From Bacillota bacterium (GTDB lineage: Bacteria > Bacillota > SHA-98 > UBA4971), in NCBI GenBank assembly GCA_012842395.1, contig DUSX01000018.1, positions 180,283 through 244,282 on the forward strand: DNA of 64,000 bases. The letters run 5' to 3'. The notes below the pieces were generated by a model that was not told the DNA's origin, searched no databases, and was given only the letters and a program-made list of their open reading frames with translations. How positions within the stretch are numbered: the stretch's first letter is position 1; each line of letters starts with the position of its first letter. The position numbers and the translations under genes are program-made. Below, one piece after another: positions 1 to 9,567 of the stretch.

Positions 1-921
1 ACCACGAAGACGCTCAACCTCGCGACCGAAGGAAAAGTTCCCCAGGATGCCGCTCTACTAGTGATAGCAGGCCCGCAGAAAGACTTCGCGGACAAGGAAG
101 TGGCGGCCATCCAGGATTACGTGAGCCACGGCGGCAGCGTGATGGTGCTGGCTGAGCCCTTGCGCGAGAAGGGGCAACTCAAGAATATCAAGGCGATGGT
201 CGCCAGGTGGGGCGTGGGCATGAATGATGACGTGGTGATCGATCCTGCGAGTCATTACTTCCTCGACGCAGGCAGCCCCATTCCGGAAGTGGAGTATCAT
301 GACATCACCACGAAACTAGTCACAGAGAAACTCGGGTGCGTGTTGCCGAGAAGCCGGAGCCTGTACGAGATCACGGACAAGAGGGACCCGGGCGTCTCGG
401 TGACGGCGCTTCTCAAGACGTCCGGTGAGTCGTGGGGAGAGACGGACCTCGCGGCCAAGCAGGTATCGTTCAACCAGAAAACGGACATCAAAGGGCCACT
501 TGTTCTCGCATACGCAGTCGAGCGTGCGCTGGAGCCCAGCTCTGAGGCGAAGAATCAAAGCGGGAAGGAGGCCGGGGCCGAAGGCCAGGCAAGCGATGGA
601 ACCGGGACGCCCAGCGTGACGAACGCTTCCGGCACGGGCGGCCCAGCCGGCAAGGCGAGGATGCTCGTGGTTGGAAACGCGAGCTTCCTCGATAACGACG
701 TTGTGACGTTCCAAGGCAACATAGACTTCTTCATGAATTCCGTGGGCTGGCTCGTGGGCAAGGAGGAGTCAATCACCATCAGGGCCAAGTCCCCGAGTTA
801 CAGCCAGGTGTACCTCACGGGCCAGCAGGCGAGCCTCGTGTTCTATAGCACGGTGGTCGGGCTCCCGCTGCTCTTCGTGTTGGTGGGCGGCGGTATCTGG
901 CTGAGGAGGCGCAACCTATGA
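1..921 (+). CDS. GldG-like ABC exporter accessory protein (5' end cut off)
   Basis: The reading frame is open from base 1, so the N-terminus lies outside the window. The visible 306 or so residues match the C-terminal part of the GldG/ABC-type auxiliary family, in which an extracytoplasmic domain is anchored beside an ABC permease. A low-complexity Ser/Gly/Ala/Glu linker (about 540-650) precedes a conserved stretch around LVVGNASFLDNDVV. The protein ends in one hydrophobic segment (about residues 280-300) followed by RRRNL, the expected C-terminal membrane anchor. The stop overlaps the next start (ATGA, 918-921), indicating translational coupling to the DUF4340 gene, the usual partner. The ATPase and permease genes should lie upstream. 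The substrate is unknown. Confidence 0.8.
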   Translation, partial: TTKTLNLATEGKVPQDAALLVIAGPQKDFADKEVAAIQDYVSHGGSVMVLAEPLREKGQLKNIKAMVARWGVGMNDDVVIDPASHYFLDAGSPIPEVEYHDITTKLVTEKLGCVLPRSRSLYEITDKRDPGVSVTALLKTSGESWGETDLAAKQVSFNQKTDIKGPLVLAYAVERALEPSSEAKNQSGKEAGAEGQASDGTGTPSVTNASGTGGPAGKARMLVVGNASFLDNDVVTFQGNIDFFMNSVGWLVGKEESITIRAKSPSYSQVYLTGQQASLVFYSTVVGLPLLFVLVGGGIWLRRRNL

Positions 922-2396
922 GGAAGTTCGCGAGCACTCTCGTCGCCCTTGCAGTGTTGGTGGTGCTTGGCGCGTACGTCCTCTTCGTTGAAGGCGTGAA
1001 GCCGCCGGACAAGAACGCAGGCAACACCCTCGTGAACGTGCCGGCCGGAGACGTCAGCCGCGTTGCCGTGGAGCAGGCTTCTGGCCGGGTCGAGGTGGAG
1101 AGGACGACCGACAGCGCAGGCAAGGACAAATGGAAGATCACTTTCCCGAAGGCGGTCGCAGCGAGCGACACCGCGGTCAATGCCCTCGTTAAGGCAGCTA
1201 GTAAACTTGTGGGCGAGAAGAAAGTTGCGGAGAAAGTTGATGCCAACGGGCTCGAGGCTTTCGGGCTCGCATCGCCCTGGCTCAAGATGACTCTTCACAC
1301 CAAGGAAGGAGAGAAGGCCGTCCTCGTGGGCGCCGAGACGCCCGTCGGGGGTGCGCGATACGCAAAGCTTGCCGACTCTGACACGGTGTACACGCTCTCG
1401 TCTGACACCGTGTCGGCTCTAGCCAAGGGCCTGGATGACCTCCGCGAACGCGAGATATTCGCGGTATCGACTGACTCGATAACCGCCCTCCGCCTCGTAA
1501 AGCCGGGCGCGACCGGGATAAAGCTTGAAAAGAACAAGGGCGGCGCGGCTGGCGAGGATGAATGGCGGATCGCTGAGCCGTTCAGCGATGAGGCAGATAG
1601 ATGGAAGGTAAGCGATCTCATATGGGATCTCACCGGCCTTACGGTGAGCGAGTTCGTTGACGACGAAGGCAAGGACCTCGCGAGGTGGGGGCTCGACCGT
1701 CCGAGGCTCCGAGTGCAGGCTGATACCTCCGAGCGGCCTTCGACCTTCGAGCTTGTCGTGGGTTCCGAGGCGCCGGACGGCAAGGGCTTCTATGTGCGCA
1801 CGTCGGACTCACCCTCGGTTTACCTGGTCAACCCCGCTACGTTCTCGCCGCTGGAGACCACGGCCGTTGACCTCGTGAACAAGAACCTCTTGTCGTGGAA
1901 CGACGACGACCTTCTCCGCGTCACACTCACTGAGCAAGGGCGGTCCGTGGGCCTTCTGAAGGACGGCAAAGAGTGGCGGACGGCGCCTGCTAGCCTGACC
2001 ACCGGGATGGCGGCACAGGCCCTGCCCGCACCTCCCGCGTCCGCCCCGCAGGCGCCCAAGGTCGTCAAGGAGGGCGAGAGCTGGCAAGTGAAGGCGTCCG
2101 AGAAGAGGTACTCGTCCGACGATATGTCGGGGCTCTGGTCGGCGGTGCGTGATGTGACCGTGGACAATGTGGTTGAGCACGCCGCCGCCGGGGCCGATGA
2201 CGCGCGTTACGGCCTCGACAGGCCTCGCGCGAAGGTTGAGCTCGACCTCGGCGATGGGAAGGTACTCGAGCTCAAGATAGGAGCGAGAGCCTCTGGGGGA
2301 GGGTACTACGCCTCGGTGACGGGAAGACGCCTGGTGTACGTCGTCCAAGACGCGAAGGTGCAGGCGCTCGAAACGGCCATCGAGAAGTTCCTGTGA
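918..2396 (+). CDS. DUF4340-domain protein, partner of the GldG-like protein
   Basis: This 492-residue protein has an N-terminal membrane anchor (about residues 6-25, LVALAVLVVLGAYVLFVEGV). Its extracytoplasmic part contains repeated DUF4340-type units (about 60-190, 215-330 and 370-480), each with a pattern like YGLDRPRAKVELDLGDGK. DUF4340 proteins are typically encoded directly after a GldG-like protein in exporter operons of unknown substrate. The ATG overlaps the upstream stop by 4 bp. A hairpin terminator follows at 2507-2536, so this is probably the last gene of the operon. Family assignment is good; no biochemical role can be given. Confidence 0.85.
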   Translation: MRKFASTLVALAVLVVLGAYVLFVEGVKPPDKNAGNTLVNVPAGDVSRVAVEQASGRVEVERTTDSAGKDKWKITFPKAVAASDTAVNALVKAASKLVGEKKVAEKVDANGLEAFGLASPWLKMTLHTKEGEKAVLVGAETPVGGARYAKLADSDTVYTLSSDTVSALAKGLDDLREREIFAVSTDSITALRLVKPGATGIKLEKNKGGAAGEDEWRIAEPFSDEADRWKVSDLIWDLTGLTVSEFVDDEGKDLARWGLDRPRLRVQADTSERPSTFELVVGSEAPDGKGFYVRTSDSPSVYLVNPATFSPLETTAVDLVNKNLLSWNDDDLLRVTLTEQGRSVGLLKDGKEWRTAPASLTTGMAAQALPAPPASAPQAPKVVKEGESWQVKASEKRYSSDDMSGLWSAVRDVTVDNVVEHAAAGADDARYGLDRPRAKVELDLGDGKVLELKIGARASGGGYYASVTGRRLVYVVQDAKVQALETAIEKFL

Positions 2397-2506
2397 ACCT
2401 GGGGCGAACACGCCCCAGCCACGGTGAGGCTCGAACGTCGATCGTCGATGTCGCCGGTTTGAACTCGTTCATCGCCTGTGCGTGCAGATCATAGGCCCGA
2501 GATCAT

Positions 2507-2546
2507 GGGCCCGCTGCCTCTCTGCGCAGCGGGCCCAACTTCTTAG
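2507..2546 (+). terminator. Intrinsic terminator after the GldG/DUF4340 operon
   Basis: A perfect 10-bp stem GGGCCCGCTG / CAGCGGGCCC (2507-2516 with 2527-2536) is followed by a weak T-rich tail (aacttctt). It lies about 110 bp after the DUF4340 stop. Confidence 0.65.
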
Positions 2547-2851
2547 CCCCTATGGAGGAATTCCCACGTCAGATGGTGAAGGAACAATGGCGGTTTACCG
2601 GGGCCAAAGCAGGTGGGCAGAGACTGTCCCAGCTCTTCCGACTATCTGAGCCCGTGTTGCACCCGCGGGCGGTGTCCGAAACGGGGCAGGCCTTGCCAAA
2701 ACCCGTCCTATAAGCCAAGCGGCTGGGCTCTGACAGCCGTCGCGCGATAACTGGCGACCAGGCAACCGTCGGAAATGCTGCGATGACTCGCGGCCCCTCA
2801 CATAGGCTCATAGGCTTGTCACGGTCCGTCGGGCGATCGGGAGGTCATAGC
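2547..2851. other. Intergenic stretch without a recognised gene
   Basis: About 300 bp between the terminator and the ComEC-like gene. Overlapping ORFs on both strands lack ribosome sites and family resemblance. A small hairpin (ggct...agcc near 2720-2740) and GC-rich inverted segments are visible, but I match them to no RNA family. Confidence 0.4.
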
Positions 2852-3814
2852 ATGAGGCCCAAAGAACCAAAGGTGGGTGTTCTCGCACGCGCTCGCTCTC
2901 TCCTGGGGCTGCACCCCGTGACCCGTCTGAGGCGAGCAGGCCGTGGGAGCCGCGGGCTCGTGAGGTGTACCCTGGTCGTCCTGGCGCTCACGGTTCTCGC
3001 TGTCGAGGTTCCGTCGTTGCAGGCGCGTGCCGCCGGTATAGCGGGCGGGCCTGCGCGGCTTCGAGTTCATTTCATAGACGTCGGCCAGGGAGACGCCGTG
3101 CTCGTAGAGGCGCCTTCCGGCAAGACAATGCTCATAGACGGCGGACCTCCCGAATCCTCCGATCGGCTTGTGGAGTACCTCAAGGTCCACGGCGTTTCCA
3201 AGCTTGACGTTGTGGTATCGACGCACCCGCACGCGGACCACATCGGAGGGCTCATCGAGGTGCTGCGCGAATTCAAGGTCGGCCTCGTGGTGGACTCGGG
3301 AAAGGTTCATACGACAGCCACATACGAGCGTTTCCTCTCGCTCATCGATGAGAAGGGCATCGACTTCCGCCTCGGAAGAGCGGGTGGGGACATCGATTTG
3401 GGGCCGGGCGTAGAGGCGCGGATCCTGAGCCCGGTTGAGCCGCTTCCCGAGAACATCAATGATTGCTCCGTGGTGATCAGGCTTCGGTATGGCACGACTA
3501 GCTTCCTTTTCACGGGCGACGCGGAGAGGGATGCGGAGGACGCCATGCTCCGGCGCGGGGTCGAGCTCGGCGCAACCGTTCTCAAGGTTGCGCATCACGG
3601 AAGCAGCACTTCGTCGAAGCCTTGGTTTCTCGAAGAGGTGAAGCCTGCTGTCGCGGTGATACTGGTCGGAGCCGGCAATCCGTTCGGCCATCCTCATCGG
3701 GTGACCCTGATGAACCTAGCGGAGCACACGGACGAGATTTACCGGACCGACACGCACGGCGACGTGCTGGTGGTCACGGATGGGACCACGTTCCAGGTGA
3801 GCACCGCGCGCTAG
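2852..3814 (+). CDS. ComEC/Rec2-like metallo-beta-lactamase-fold hydrolase, exported
   Basis: A 320-residue protein with a hydrophobic N-terminal segment (CTLVVLALTVLAVEV, about residues 45-60) that looks like an uncleaved signal anchor or signal peptide. A metallo-beta-lactamase domain follows. The metal motif THPHADHIGG is clear, with the downstream LFTGDAE and the HHGSSTSS segment near the end, as in the C-terminal hydrolase domain of ComEC and in stand-alone relatives. The ComEC channel domain is absent, so this is the free-standing type, often lipoprotein-like or secreted and proposed to act on DNA or nucleotides. The start at 2852 is chosen because ggaggt lies at 2840-2845; an upstream in-frame ATG at 2783 has no ribosome site. 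Confidence 0.8.
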   Translation: MRPKEPKVGVLARARSLLGLHPVTRLRRAGRGSRGLVRCTLVVLALTVLAVEVPSLQARAAGIAGGPARLRVHFIDVGQGDAVLVEAPSGKTMLIDGGPPESSDRLVEYLKVHGVSKLDVVVSTHPHADHIGGLIEVLREFKVGLVVDSGKVHTTATYERFLSLIDEKGIDFRLGRAGGDIDLGPGVEARILSPVEPLPENINDCSVVIRLRYGTTSFLFTGDAERDAEDAMLRRGVELGATVLKVAHHGSSTSSKPWFLEEVKPAVAVILVGAGNPFGHPHRVTLMNLAEHTDEIYRTDTHGDVLVVTDGTTFQVSTAR

Positions 3815-3889
3815 ACTGCGGCGGCGAGGAGGAGTTCTGGTTTACTTGCGAAACATATATTACGATGCGCGAGGAAGGAAGGTGGCCGA

Positions 3890-5266
3890 ATGCTAGACCT
3901 GCTGAAGTCCGCCATGATGGGTGCGCCAGGGTACACGGAGATCCGATATCACCGGCGTGTCCAAACCGCCATAGACGCCCGCAACGGCACGCTCAAGCGT
4001 GTGGAGCGACGTACCCTCGCTGGGGCTGGAGTCCGATGCCTGGTGGATGGGTGCTGGGGTTTCGTATCGACTACCGATGTGACTTTGGAGGGCCTGCGAA
4101 AGGCCGTTATCGAGGCATCGGACGCTGCGAGAGCCGGCGCCCGGCTCCGGCGCGACAAGGCCCGGCTTGCCCCGGCTCGCCTTGGCAAGGGCGAGTTCGT
4201 ATATCAGGCTTGCGTCGATGAGCCAGGCATCGCCGAGAAGATCCAGGTTGTTCTGAAAGCGGAGCAACGAATGCGGGAGGCATCGCCCCTTGTCGTGGGG
4301 AGCATCGTGGTCTATACGGAGTACGCCGACGAGAAGTTCATTGTCACCTCAGATGGCGCAGAGGCGCACATTGTGGACCGCAAGCCAAGCTTCCACGTGT
4401 TCGCGACTGTGGGGCGGGGAGACGAGCGCGAAACCGGTGCCAAGGCATGGGGGGTCACGGGCGGGTGGAATGACCTCATGAAGAAACGCGATCTTGACAA
4501 GATGGTCGACGAGGCCGTGGCACTTGCCGTGAGGAAGCTGGACGCAGGCTACGCCAAGGGCGGCCAATACACTGTGATACTCGATCCTCAGCTCGTTGGA
4601 GTGCTGTCCCACGAAGCCATTGGCCACACAGTGGAGGCTGATTTCGTGCAAAGCGGATCCGTGGTTAAGGGCAAGATCGGCGAGAAAGTCGCGTCCGACC
4701 TCGTGACCCTGGTTGATGACGGAACGATGCCCGGCGCTGCCGGGATGGTCCTTGTGGATGACGAAGGCGTGCTGGCGGAACGCACCGTGATCATCGAGAG
4801 AGGCGTCCTCCGAAACTACCTGCACAGTCGGGAGTCTGCGGCGGCCTTCGACACCGTGCCGCGGGGCAACGCACGCGCGTTCACGTACAGGGACGAGCCC
4901 ATCATCCGCATGACCAACACGTTCATCCTTCCGGGTGACTCGAGGCTCGAGGACATGATCGCAGGGGTCGAACACGGGTTTTTCCTCAGAGAGATGGGCC
5001 AGGGGGGCCAGGCGGATTCGACGGCTGAATTCATGTTCGGGGTCTCTGAGGCATACAGGATCGAGCACGGGCGGATCGGGGAGCTGGTAAAGGGGATCAC
5101 CATTTCGGGCCAGGCCTTCGACGTGCTCAAGAGCGTCGACGCTGTGTCGAGCGACTTCGAGCTCGATCTAGGCAGCGGGCATTGCGGGAAGTGGCAGCCC
5201 GCCAAGGTCGATGCGGGCGGACCGTATCTACGGTGCCGGGTTACCATTGGAGGGCGGCACGAATGA
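3890..5266 (+). CDS. tldD: TldD-type metalloprotease
   Basis: A 458-residue member of the TldD/PmbA (U62) family. The metal-binding motif HEAIGH (in SHEAIGHTVEADF) is intact and identifies this as the catalytic TldD subunit of the TldD/E heterodimer. That complex degrades unfolded peptides inside the cell and matures some modified peptides. The C-terminal part carries the usual GQGGQADS and GKWQPAKVD segments. A purine-rich ribosome site (gaaggaagg) precedes the ATG. The next gene is the non-catalytic PmbA/TldE-like partner, overlapping by 4 bp or starting 18 bp downstream. No peptide precursor gene is seen nearby, so a housekeeping role is more likely than bacteriocin maturation. Confidence 0.9.
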   Translation: MLDLLKSAMMGAPGYTEIRYHRRVQTAIDARNGTLKRVERRTLAGAGVRCLVDGCWGFVSTTDVTLEGLRKAVIEASDAARAGARLRRDKARLAPARLGKGEFVYQACVDEPGIAEKIQVVLKAEQRMREASPLVVGSIVVYTEYADEKFIVTSDGAEAHIVDRKPSFHVFATVGRGDERETGAKAWGVTGGWNDLMKKRDLDKMVDEAVALAVRKLDAGYAKGGQYTVILDPQLVGVLSHEAIGHTVEADFVQSGSVVKGKIGEKVASDLVTLVDDGTMPGAAGMVLVDDEGVLAERTVIIERGVLRNYLHSRESAAAFDTVPRGNARAFTYRDEPIIRMTNTFILPGDSRLEDMIAGVEHGFFLREMGQGGQADSTAEFMFGVSEAYRIEHGRIGELVKGITISGQAFDVLKSVDAVSSDFELDLGSGHCGKWQPAKVDAGGPYLRCRVTIGGRHE

Positions 5267-5283
5267 GCGGGGAGGGACGCGTC

Positions 5284-6618
5284 ATGAAAGGCCTTGAGAT
5301 TTCTGAGGAACTGGTGCGGCGCGCGAAAGCCATGGGAGCAGACGAGGCCGAGGTTTACTACCTCAAGGCCCGCAAGCTCGAGGCGGTGTTCGAAAAGAAC
5401 GATCTTCAGGTCCCGAAGGGCGATAGCTATGAGGGAGTCGGTATACGCGTCATCCGCCGCTCAAGGCAGGGCTTTGCAGCCACCAACGTGCTTTGTGGCG
5501 AGACGCTGGATGACACACTCGCAGCCGCGCTCGCCATCGCGGAAGCGTCGCCCGTTGACCCCAACCACGTGTTGCCGGACCCTGCGGAGGCCAGGCCGGT
5601 GCCCGGGATTTACGACGAGGCTTCGGAACGCCTTGTCCTCGAGGACGTGCTCGATCTGGGGCGCAGGTTCGTCGAGGCCGCCAGGGCATACGACAGTCGC
5701 GTCACCATTGACTCCACCAGCTTCGCGGCGCACATCAGTGAGCGGGCCATCGCGAACTCGAAAGGCGTGCGCCTTTCGGAGAGGGCAAGCAGCTTCGTGT
5801 GCGTAGGTATGGCGTTTGCCCGCGACGGCGATGACATCTCGTCGTTCGACGCCGAGTATTCGGGGTCCTGCGCGCTCGCAGGAATCGATCCCGAGGCTTG
5901 CGGTCGCCGCCTTGCCGATAAGGTGGTGAAGGCTCTCGGGGCGACTACCATCCCGAGCTTCAAGGGGAGCGTGATAGTTACGCCCTACGCGGGCGATGAG
6001 CTCATAGTTCAGCCCATAGCGTTCTCGTCGAGCGCCGAGAATGTGCAGAACGGAAGGTCTAAATGGGCCGGTAAGCTTGGGTCGACGGTGACCTCTCCGC
6101 TTCTCAGCGTGACAGACGACCCGCGGATCCCCGCGGCGCTCGGTTCCGCGTCGTTCGATCGCGAAGGCGTGCCACCTGAGCCGATAGAGCTTCTGAAGGA
6201 CGGAGTGCTCGGGCACTATCTTTACAATTGCTATACTGCGCGCAAGGACGGTGTGCGCTCCAACGGGCGCGCCACCGGAACCGATCAGACGACGCCTGGG
6301 ATAGGGTCCACGAACTTCGTGGTCGCACCGGGCCAGACTTCCCTCGATGAGATGATCCGGGCCATCCCGAAGGGCCTCATAGTGAACAGGTTCTCGGGCA
6401 ACCTTGACCCCGTGAGCGGCGATTTCTCCGGCGTGGTCAAGGGCGGCCATTACATTGAAAACGGGGAGATCGCAAAGCCGGTAAAGGAGGTTATGATTGC
6501 GGGAAACATCTACGAACTCTTCGCACACATAGTAGCCGTATCAAGAGAAGTGGTAACCATCGGCGAAATGAGGCTGCCCTATATACAGCTCGAGGGCGTG
6601 TCCGTCACGGGCAAGTGA
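5284..6618 (+). CDS. pmbA: TldE/PmbA-type protease partner
   Basis: A 444-residue TldD/PmbA-family protein lacking the HExxxH motif, as expected for the TldE subunit. Recognisable segments are EAEVYYLKARKLE near the N-terminus and NRFSGNLDPVSGDFSGVVKG near the C-terminus. It would assemble with the upstream TldD into the active heterodimer. The start at 5284 (ATGAAAGGC) is preferred because ggggaggg lies 7-14 bases upstream. The alternative ATG at 5263 overlaps the tldD stop as ATGA and would add seven residues. Either way the two genes are translationally linked. Confidence 0.88.
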   Translation: MKGLEISEELVRRAKAMGADEAEVYYLKARKLEAVFEKNDLQVPKGDSYEGVGIRVIRRSRQGFAATNVLCGETLDDTLAAALAIAEASPVDPNHVLPDPAEARPVPGIYDEASERLVLEDVLDLGRRFVEAARAYDSRVTIDSTSFAAHISERAIANSKGVRLSERASSFVCVGMAFARDGDDISSFDAEYSGSCALAGIDPEACGRRLADKVVKALGATTIPSFKGSVIVTPYAGDELIVQPIAFSSSAENVQNGRSKWAGKLGSTVTSPLLSVTDDPRIPAALGSASFDREGVPPEPIELLKDGVLGHYLYNCYTARKDGVRSNGRATGTDQTTPGIGSTNFVVAPGQTSLDEMIRAIPKGLIVNRFSGNLDPVSGDFSGVVKGGHYIENGEIAKPVKEVMIAGNIYELFAHIVAVSREVVTIGEMRLPYIQLEGVSVTGK

Positions 6619-6708
6619 ACGCGACTGCCCTTCCCAGAGCGCGGGCGGCGGCGAGTGATGACGCGCCACGATGGCACCGCCATATTGGGACGAATCGGAG
6701 GGAGTTGC

Positions 6709-7569
6709 ATGGGTTGTAACGGATTACGCGAGGTTAACGTGGCTGACGTGCGAGCCGCCATCAAGAAACTCTGTGTGAGCGCCAACTGCAACGTGCCGCG
6801 CGAGACAATAGCCGCACTCGAGCGTGCTTTGGAGAATGAGGAGTCTCCGGTGGGAAGGGAGATCCTCAAGCAGATCCTCGAGAATCACCGAATCGCACGG
6901 GATGAAGGGGTCCCCGCGTGCCAAGACACGGGGGTGGCGATGGTCTTCGTCGAAGTGGGTCAGGATGTGCATTTCGTTGGAGGCGACCTTTACGCCGCCA
7001 TCAACGATGGTGTGAGGCAGGGCTACACCGAAGGATACCTCCGCAAGTCCATCGTAAACGACCCACTCTTCAGGAGGGTGAACACGGGGGACAACACGCC
7101 CGCCGTAGTCTACGTTGATATCGTTCCAGGCACGCAGGTCAAGATAACGGTCGCGCCTAAAGGCGGGGGCGCGGAGAACATGAGCGGTGTCGCCATGTTG
7201 ACTCCCGCGGCAGGCGTTGAGGGTGTGAAGCGGTTCGTTGTTGAACGCGTTGAGAAGGCAGGCTCCAATCCCTGCCCGCCAGTGGTCGTCGGGGTTGGGA
7301 TCGGAGGGACGTTCGACCGGGTCGCGCTGCTTGCGAAGAGAGCTCTCTTGCGTCCGGTCGGCTCCCACAATCCTGACCCAATGTACGCGAAGCTCGAGGA
7401 AGAGCTTCTCACCGAGATCAACAAGCTCGGCATTGGGCCGCAGGGGCTCGGCGGGAGGACGACGGCGCTTGCAGTGAACATCGAGTATGCGCCGTGCCAC
7501 ATCGCAAGCATGCCTGTGGCGGTGAACCTCAACTGTCACGTCGGCCCGCACGAGACCATCGTGCTTTGA
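6709..7569 (+). CDS. fumA: Class I fumarate hydratase, alpha subunit ([4Fe-4S])
   Basis: This 286-residue protein matches the alpha (catalytic) subunit of two-subunit class I fumarase and related L(+)-tartrate dehydratases, oxygen-sensitive [4Fe-4S] hydro-lyases that convert fumarate to malate. Cluster cysteines are expected in PACQDTGVA, NPCPPVVVG and YAPCHIASMP, all present. Other family signatures are GYTEGYLRKS and the PKGGGAENMS segment. ATG 6709 follows cggaggga; a longer in-frame version from 6655 lacks such a site. The beta subunit gene follows after 43 bp. Fumarase and tartrate dehydratase cannot be separated by eye, but fumarase is the default in anaerobic Bacillota. Confidence 0.9.
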   Translation: MGCNGLREVNVADVRAAIKKLCVSANCNVPRETIAALERALENEESPVGREILKQILENHRIARDEGVPACQDTGVAMVFVEVGQDVHFVGGDLYAAINDGVRQGYTEGYLRKSIVNDPLFRRVNTGDNTPAVVYVDIVPGTQVKITVAPKGGGAENMSGVAMLTPAAGVEGVKRFVVERVEKAGSNPCPPVVVGVGIGGTFDRVALLAKRALLRPVGSHNPDPMYAKLEEELLTEINKLGIGPQGLGGRTTALAVNIEYAPCHIASMPVAVNLNCHVGPHETIVL

Positions 7570-7612
7570 GCGCCTAGGTGTTTTGAGAGGCTGGTTGAAG
7601 GAGGCAATATAG

Positions 7613-8164
7613 GTGGCAATCGAGATATTCACACCGCTCACTGATGAGGTCGTTGCCCGGCTGAAGGCTGGCGACAACGTGAGGATTTCGGGAGTTTTGT
7701 ATACAGCTCGGGACGCCGCGCACAAGAGACTTGTCGCGCTCATTGCCGAGGGGAAGCAGCTTCCGCTGGACATCCGGGGACAGATCATATACTATGTCGG
7801 TCCGGCGCCGGCCCGGCCCGGGCAGGCCATTGGTTCGGCGGGTCCGACGACGAGTTACAGGATGGACTCCTACGCTCCGATTCTGATGGAGCACGGGCTC
7901 AAGGGCATGATCGGCAAGGGAAGTCGCTCCCGGGACGTAAGGGACGCAATGATGAGGTTTAAGGCGGTGTACTTCGCCGCCATTGGCGGCGCAGGGGCGC
8001 TTCTTGCCAAGTGCGTGAAGGCATCAGAGCTCGTGGCGTACGAGGACCTCGGTCCCGAGGCAATAAGAAAGCTCACCGTGGAGGGCTTTCCGGCCGTTGT
8101 CGTGAATGACATATACGGGAACGACCTTTACGAAGAGGGCGTGCGCAAGTACCGTGTGAGCTGA
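7613..8164 (+). CDS. fumB: Class I fumarate hydratase, beta subunit
   Basis: A 183-residue beta subunit of class I fumarase (Fumerase_C domain). Family segments include VRISGVLYTARDAAHK, YVGPAPARPG and SAGPTTSYRMD, plus the glycine-rich MIGKGSRS. It completes the heterodimeric hydro-lyase with the alpha subunit just upstream. The GTG start at 7613 has a strong aaggagg site 7-8 bases before it. The C-terminus PAVVVNDIYGNDLYE is typical. Length matches the family norm of about 180 residues. Confidence 0.9.
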   Translation: MAIEIFTPLTDEVVARLKAGDNVRISGVLYTARDAAHKRLVALIAEGKQLPLDIRGQIIYYVGPAPARPGQAIGSAGPTTSYRMDSYAPILMEHGLKGMIGKGSRSRDVRDAMMRFKAVYFAAIGGAGALLAKCVKASELVAYEDLGPEAIRKLTVEGFPAVVVNDIYGNDLYEEGVRKYRVS

Positions 8165-8538
8165 GTGCGGCTGCCTCGGTCCGCTTGCGCTCCGTGAGGT
8201 GCAGGGTTGCCGGTGAACGCACGAACGGGGTCGGGATCCGGCCGCTGGAGCGATAGTCGATCCGGCGGCTGGGTTTTGTTGGGCCATTCCGCCTGCACCG
8301 GCCGTGTCGTTTTGGACCGCGACGCTGGCAACCCTTTGCTTTACCGTGCGCATGCTCCGTCTGGCCCGCGATCGCCTATGGTGACGCAGCCCAGGCGCTT
8401 AAGTTGGGGATCGCCGCTTTGGGCAGAGATTCACGCCATAAAACCATAGAAGGAGCGTGGTGCCCTGGGGGCGCCTTCTCGTGTGGCGCCTTCTCGTGCC
8501 CCACTGGGCGTTGCCCACAGGAGGATGTGAATGTACAG
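8165..8538. other. Intergenic region before mtnA with 15-bp tandem duplication
   Basis: 374 bp without a supported gene. It contains a possible diverged member of the dispersed repeat (GGGTTGCCGG near 8207 facing CTGGCAACCC near 8329). It also has a near-direct repeat gatccggc[c/g]gctgg (about 8233 and 8258) and a tandem duplication of ggcgccttctcgtg[t/c] at 8470-8484 and 8485-8499. No SAM riboswitch core was recognised. Confidence 0.4.
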
Positions 8539-9567
8539 ATGTTGAAACCGATCGTATGGACCGGCACGGCCTTGGAACTTCTCGACCAGACTAAGCTGCC
8601 GCTGGAGAAGGATTACGTGAAGTGTGTGAGCTGCCGGGACGTGGCAGAGGCCATACGCACGATGAAGGTCCGAGGCGCGCCGGCCATCGGGGTAAGTGCT
8701 GCATATGGCATGGTGCTGGCGGCGCACGACGCGGACACGCACGACAAGGGCGCGTTCGTCGACCGGTTGAAGGCTGCTGCGCGCGACCTTGTACAGGCCA
8801 GGCCTACCGCGGTGAATCTGGCCTGGGCAGTGGGCAAGATGCTCGATGTGGCGTCGGCCTGTCCGGACTGGCGCGAAATCCCCGCGGCGATGGAGAGGGC
8901 AGCCTGTGCCATGGAGGCGGAGGATGTCGAGGCAAACCGGAGGATCGGCCGGAACGGGGCGGAGCTCCTCGGGAGCCCCGTCTCGGTGCTCACCCACTGC
9001 AACGCGGGCGCGCTTGCGACAGCGGGTTACGGGACCGCGCTGGGCGTGGTGCGGGCGGCGTTCGAGGATGGCAAGCGGGTTCACGTATTCGCAGACGAGA
9101 CTCGCCCGTATCTCCAGGGGGCGAGGCTTACCGCGTTCGAGCTCCTCGAGGACGGCATCCCAGTTACGCTCATCACGGACAGCATGGCGGGTTACGTCAT
9201 GAGCCTTGGGAAGGTGGATTGCGTCATCGTCGGAGCCGATAGGATCGCGGCCAACGGGGATGTGGCGAACAAGATAGGCACGTACAGCCTGGCGGTGCTG
9301 GCCAAGGAGAATGGGATTCCATTCTATGTCGCCGCGCCGGTGTCCACGCTCGACCTGGAGTGCCCGACGGGGCGGGACATTCCCATAGAGGAGAGGGACC
9401 CGAGAGAGGTCACGCACGTGCTCGGGCAAAGGATCGCACCCGAGGGGGTCGCTGTGTTCAACCCTGCCTTCGATGTGACCCCGTCTCGATACGTCTCGGC
9501 GATCATCACAGATAGAGGGGTGGCGCGTCCCCCCTATGAAACGAGCCTTCGAGCCCTCGTTGGTTGA
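8539..9567 (+). CDS. mtnA: S-methyl-5-thioribose-1-phosphate isomerase
   Basis: A 342-residue MtnA. It converts 5-methylthioribose-1-phosphate to methylthioribulose-1-phosphate in methylthioadenosine salvage. Signatures are LLDQTKLP at the N-terminus, RGAPAIGVSAAYG, the catalytic-cysteine segment THCNAGALAT, and GADRIAANGDVANKIGTY with the catalytic Asp. The start is placed at ATG 8539, which gives the usual MLKPIVWTG opening. The only good ribosome motif (aggagg, 8519-8524) lies 14 bases upstream, so GTG 8527 is an alternative. Downstream genes (phosphorylase, dehydrogenase, gamma-lyase type enzyme) fit a methylthio-compound pathway. Confidence 0.93.
   Translation: MLKPIVWTGTALELLDQTKLPLEKDYVKCVSCRDVAEAIRTMKVRGAPAIGVSAAYGMVLAAHDADTHDKGAFVDRLKAAARDLVQARPTAVNLAWAVGKMLDVASACPDWREIPAAMERAACAMEAEDVEANRRIGRNGAELLGSPVSVLTHCNAGALATAGYGTALGVVRAAFEDGKRVHVFADETRPYLQGARLTAFELLEDGIPVTLITDSMAGYVMSLGKVDCVIVGADRIAANGDVANKIGTYSLAVLAKENGIPFYVAAPVSTLDLECPTGRDIPIEERDPREVTHVLGQRIAPEGVAVFNPAFDVTPSRYVSAIITDRGVARPPYETSLRALVG

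Noticed and set aside
8165..8538. Possible SAM riboswitch before mtnA (ggcaacc present near 8329)
   Set aside because: Other conserved SAM-box segments are missing; the ggcaacc fits better as the end of a diverged repeat.
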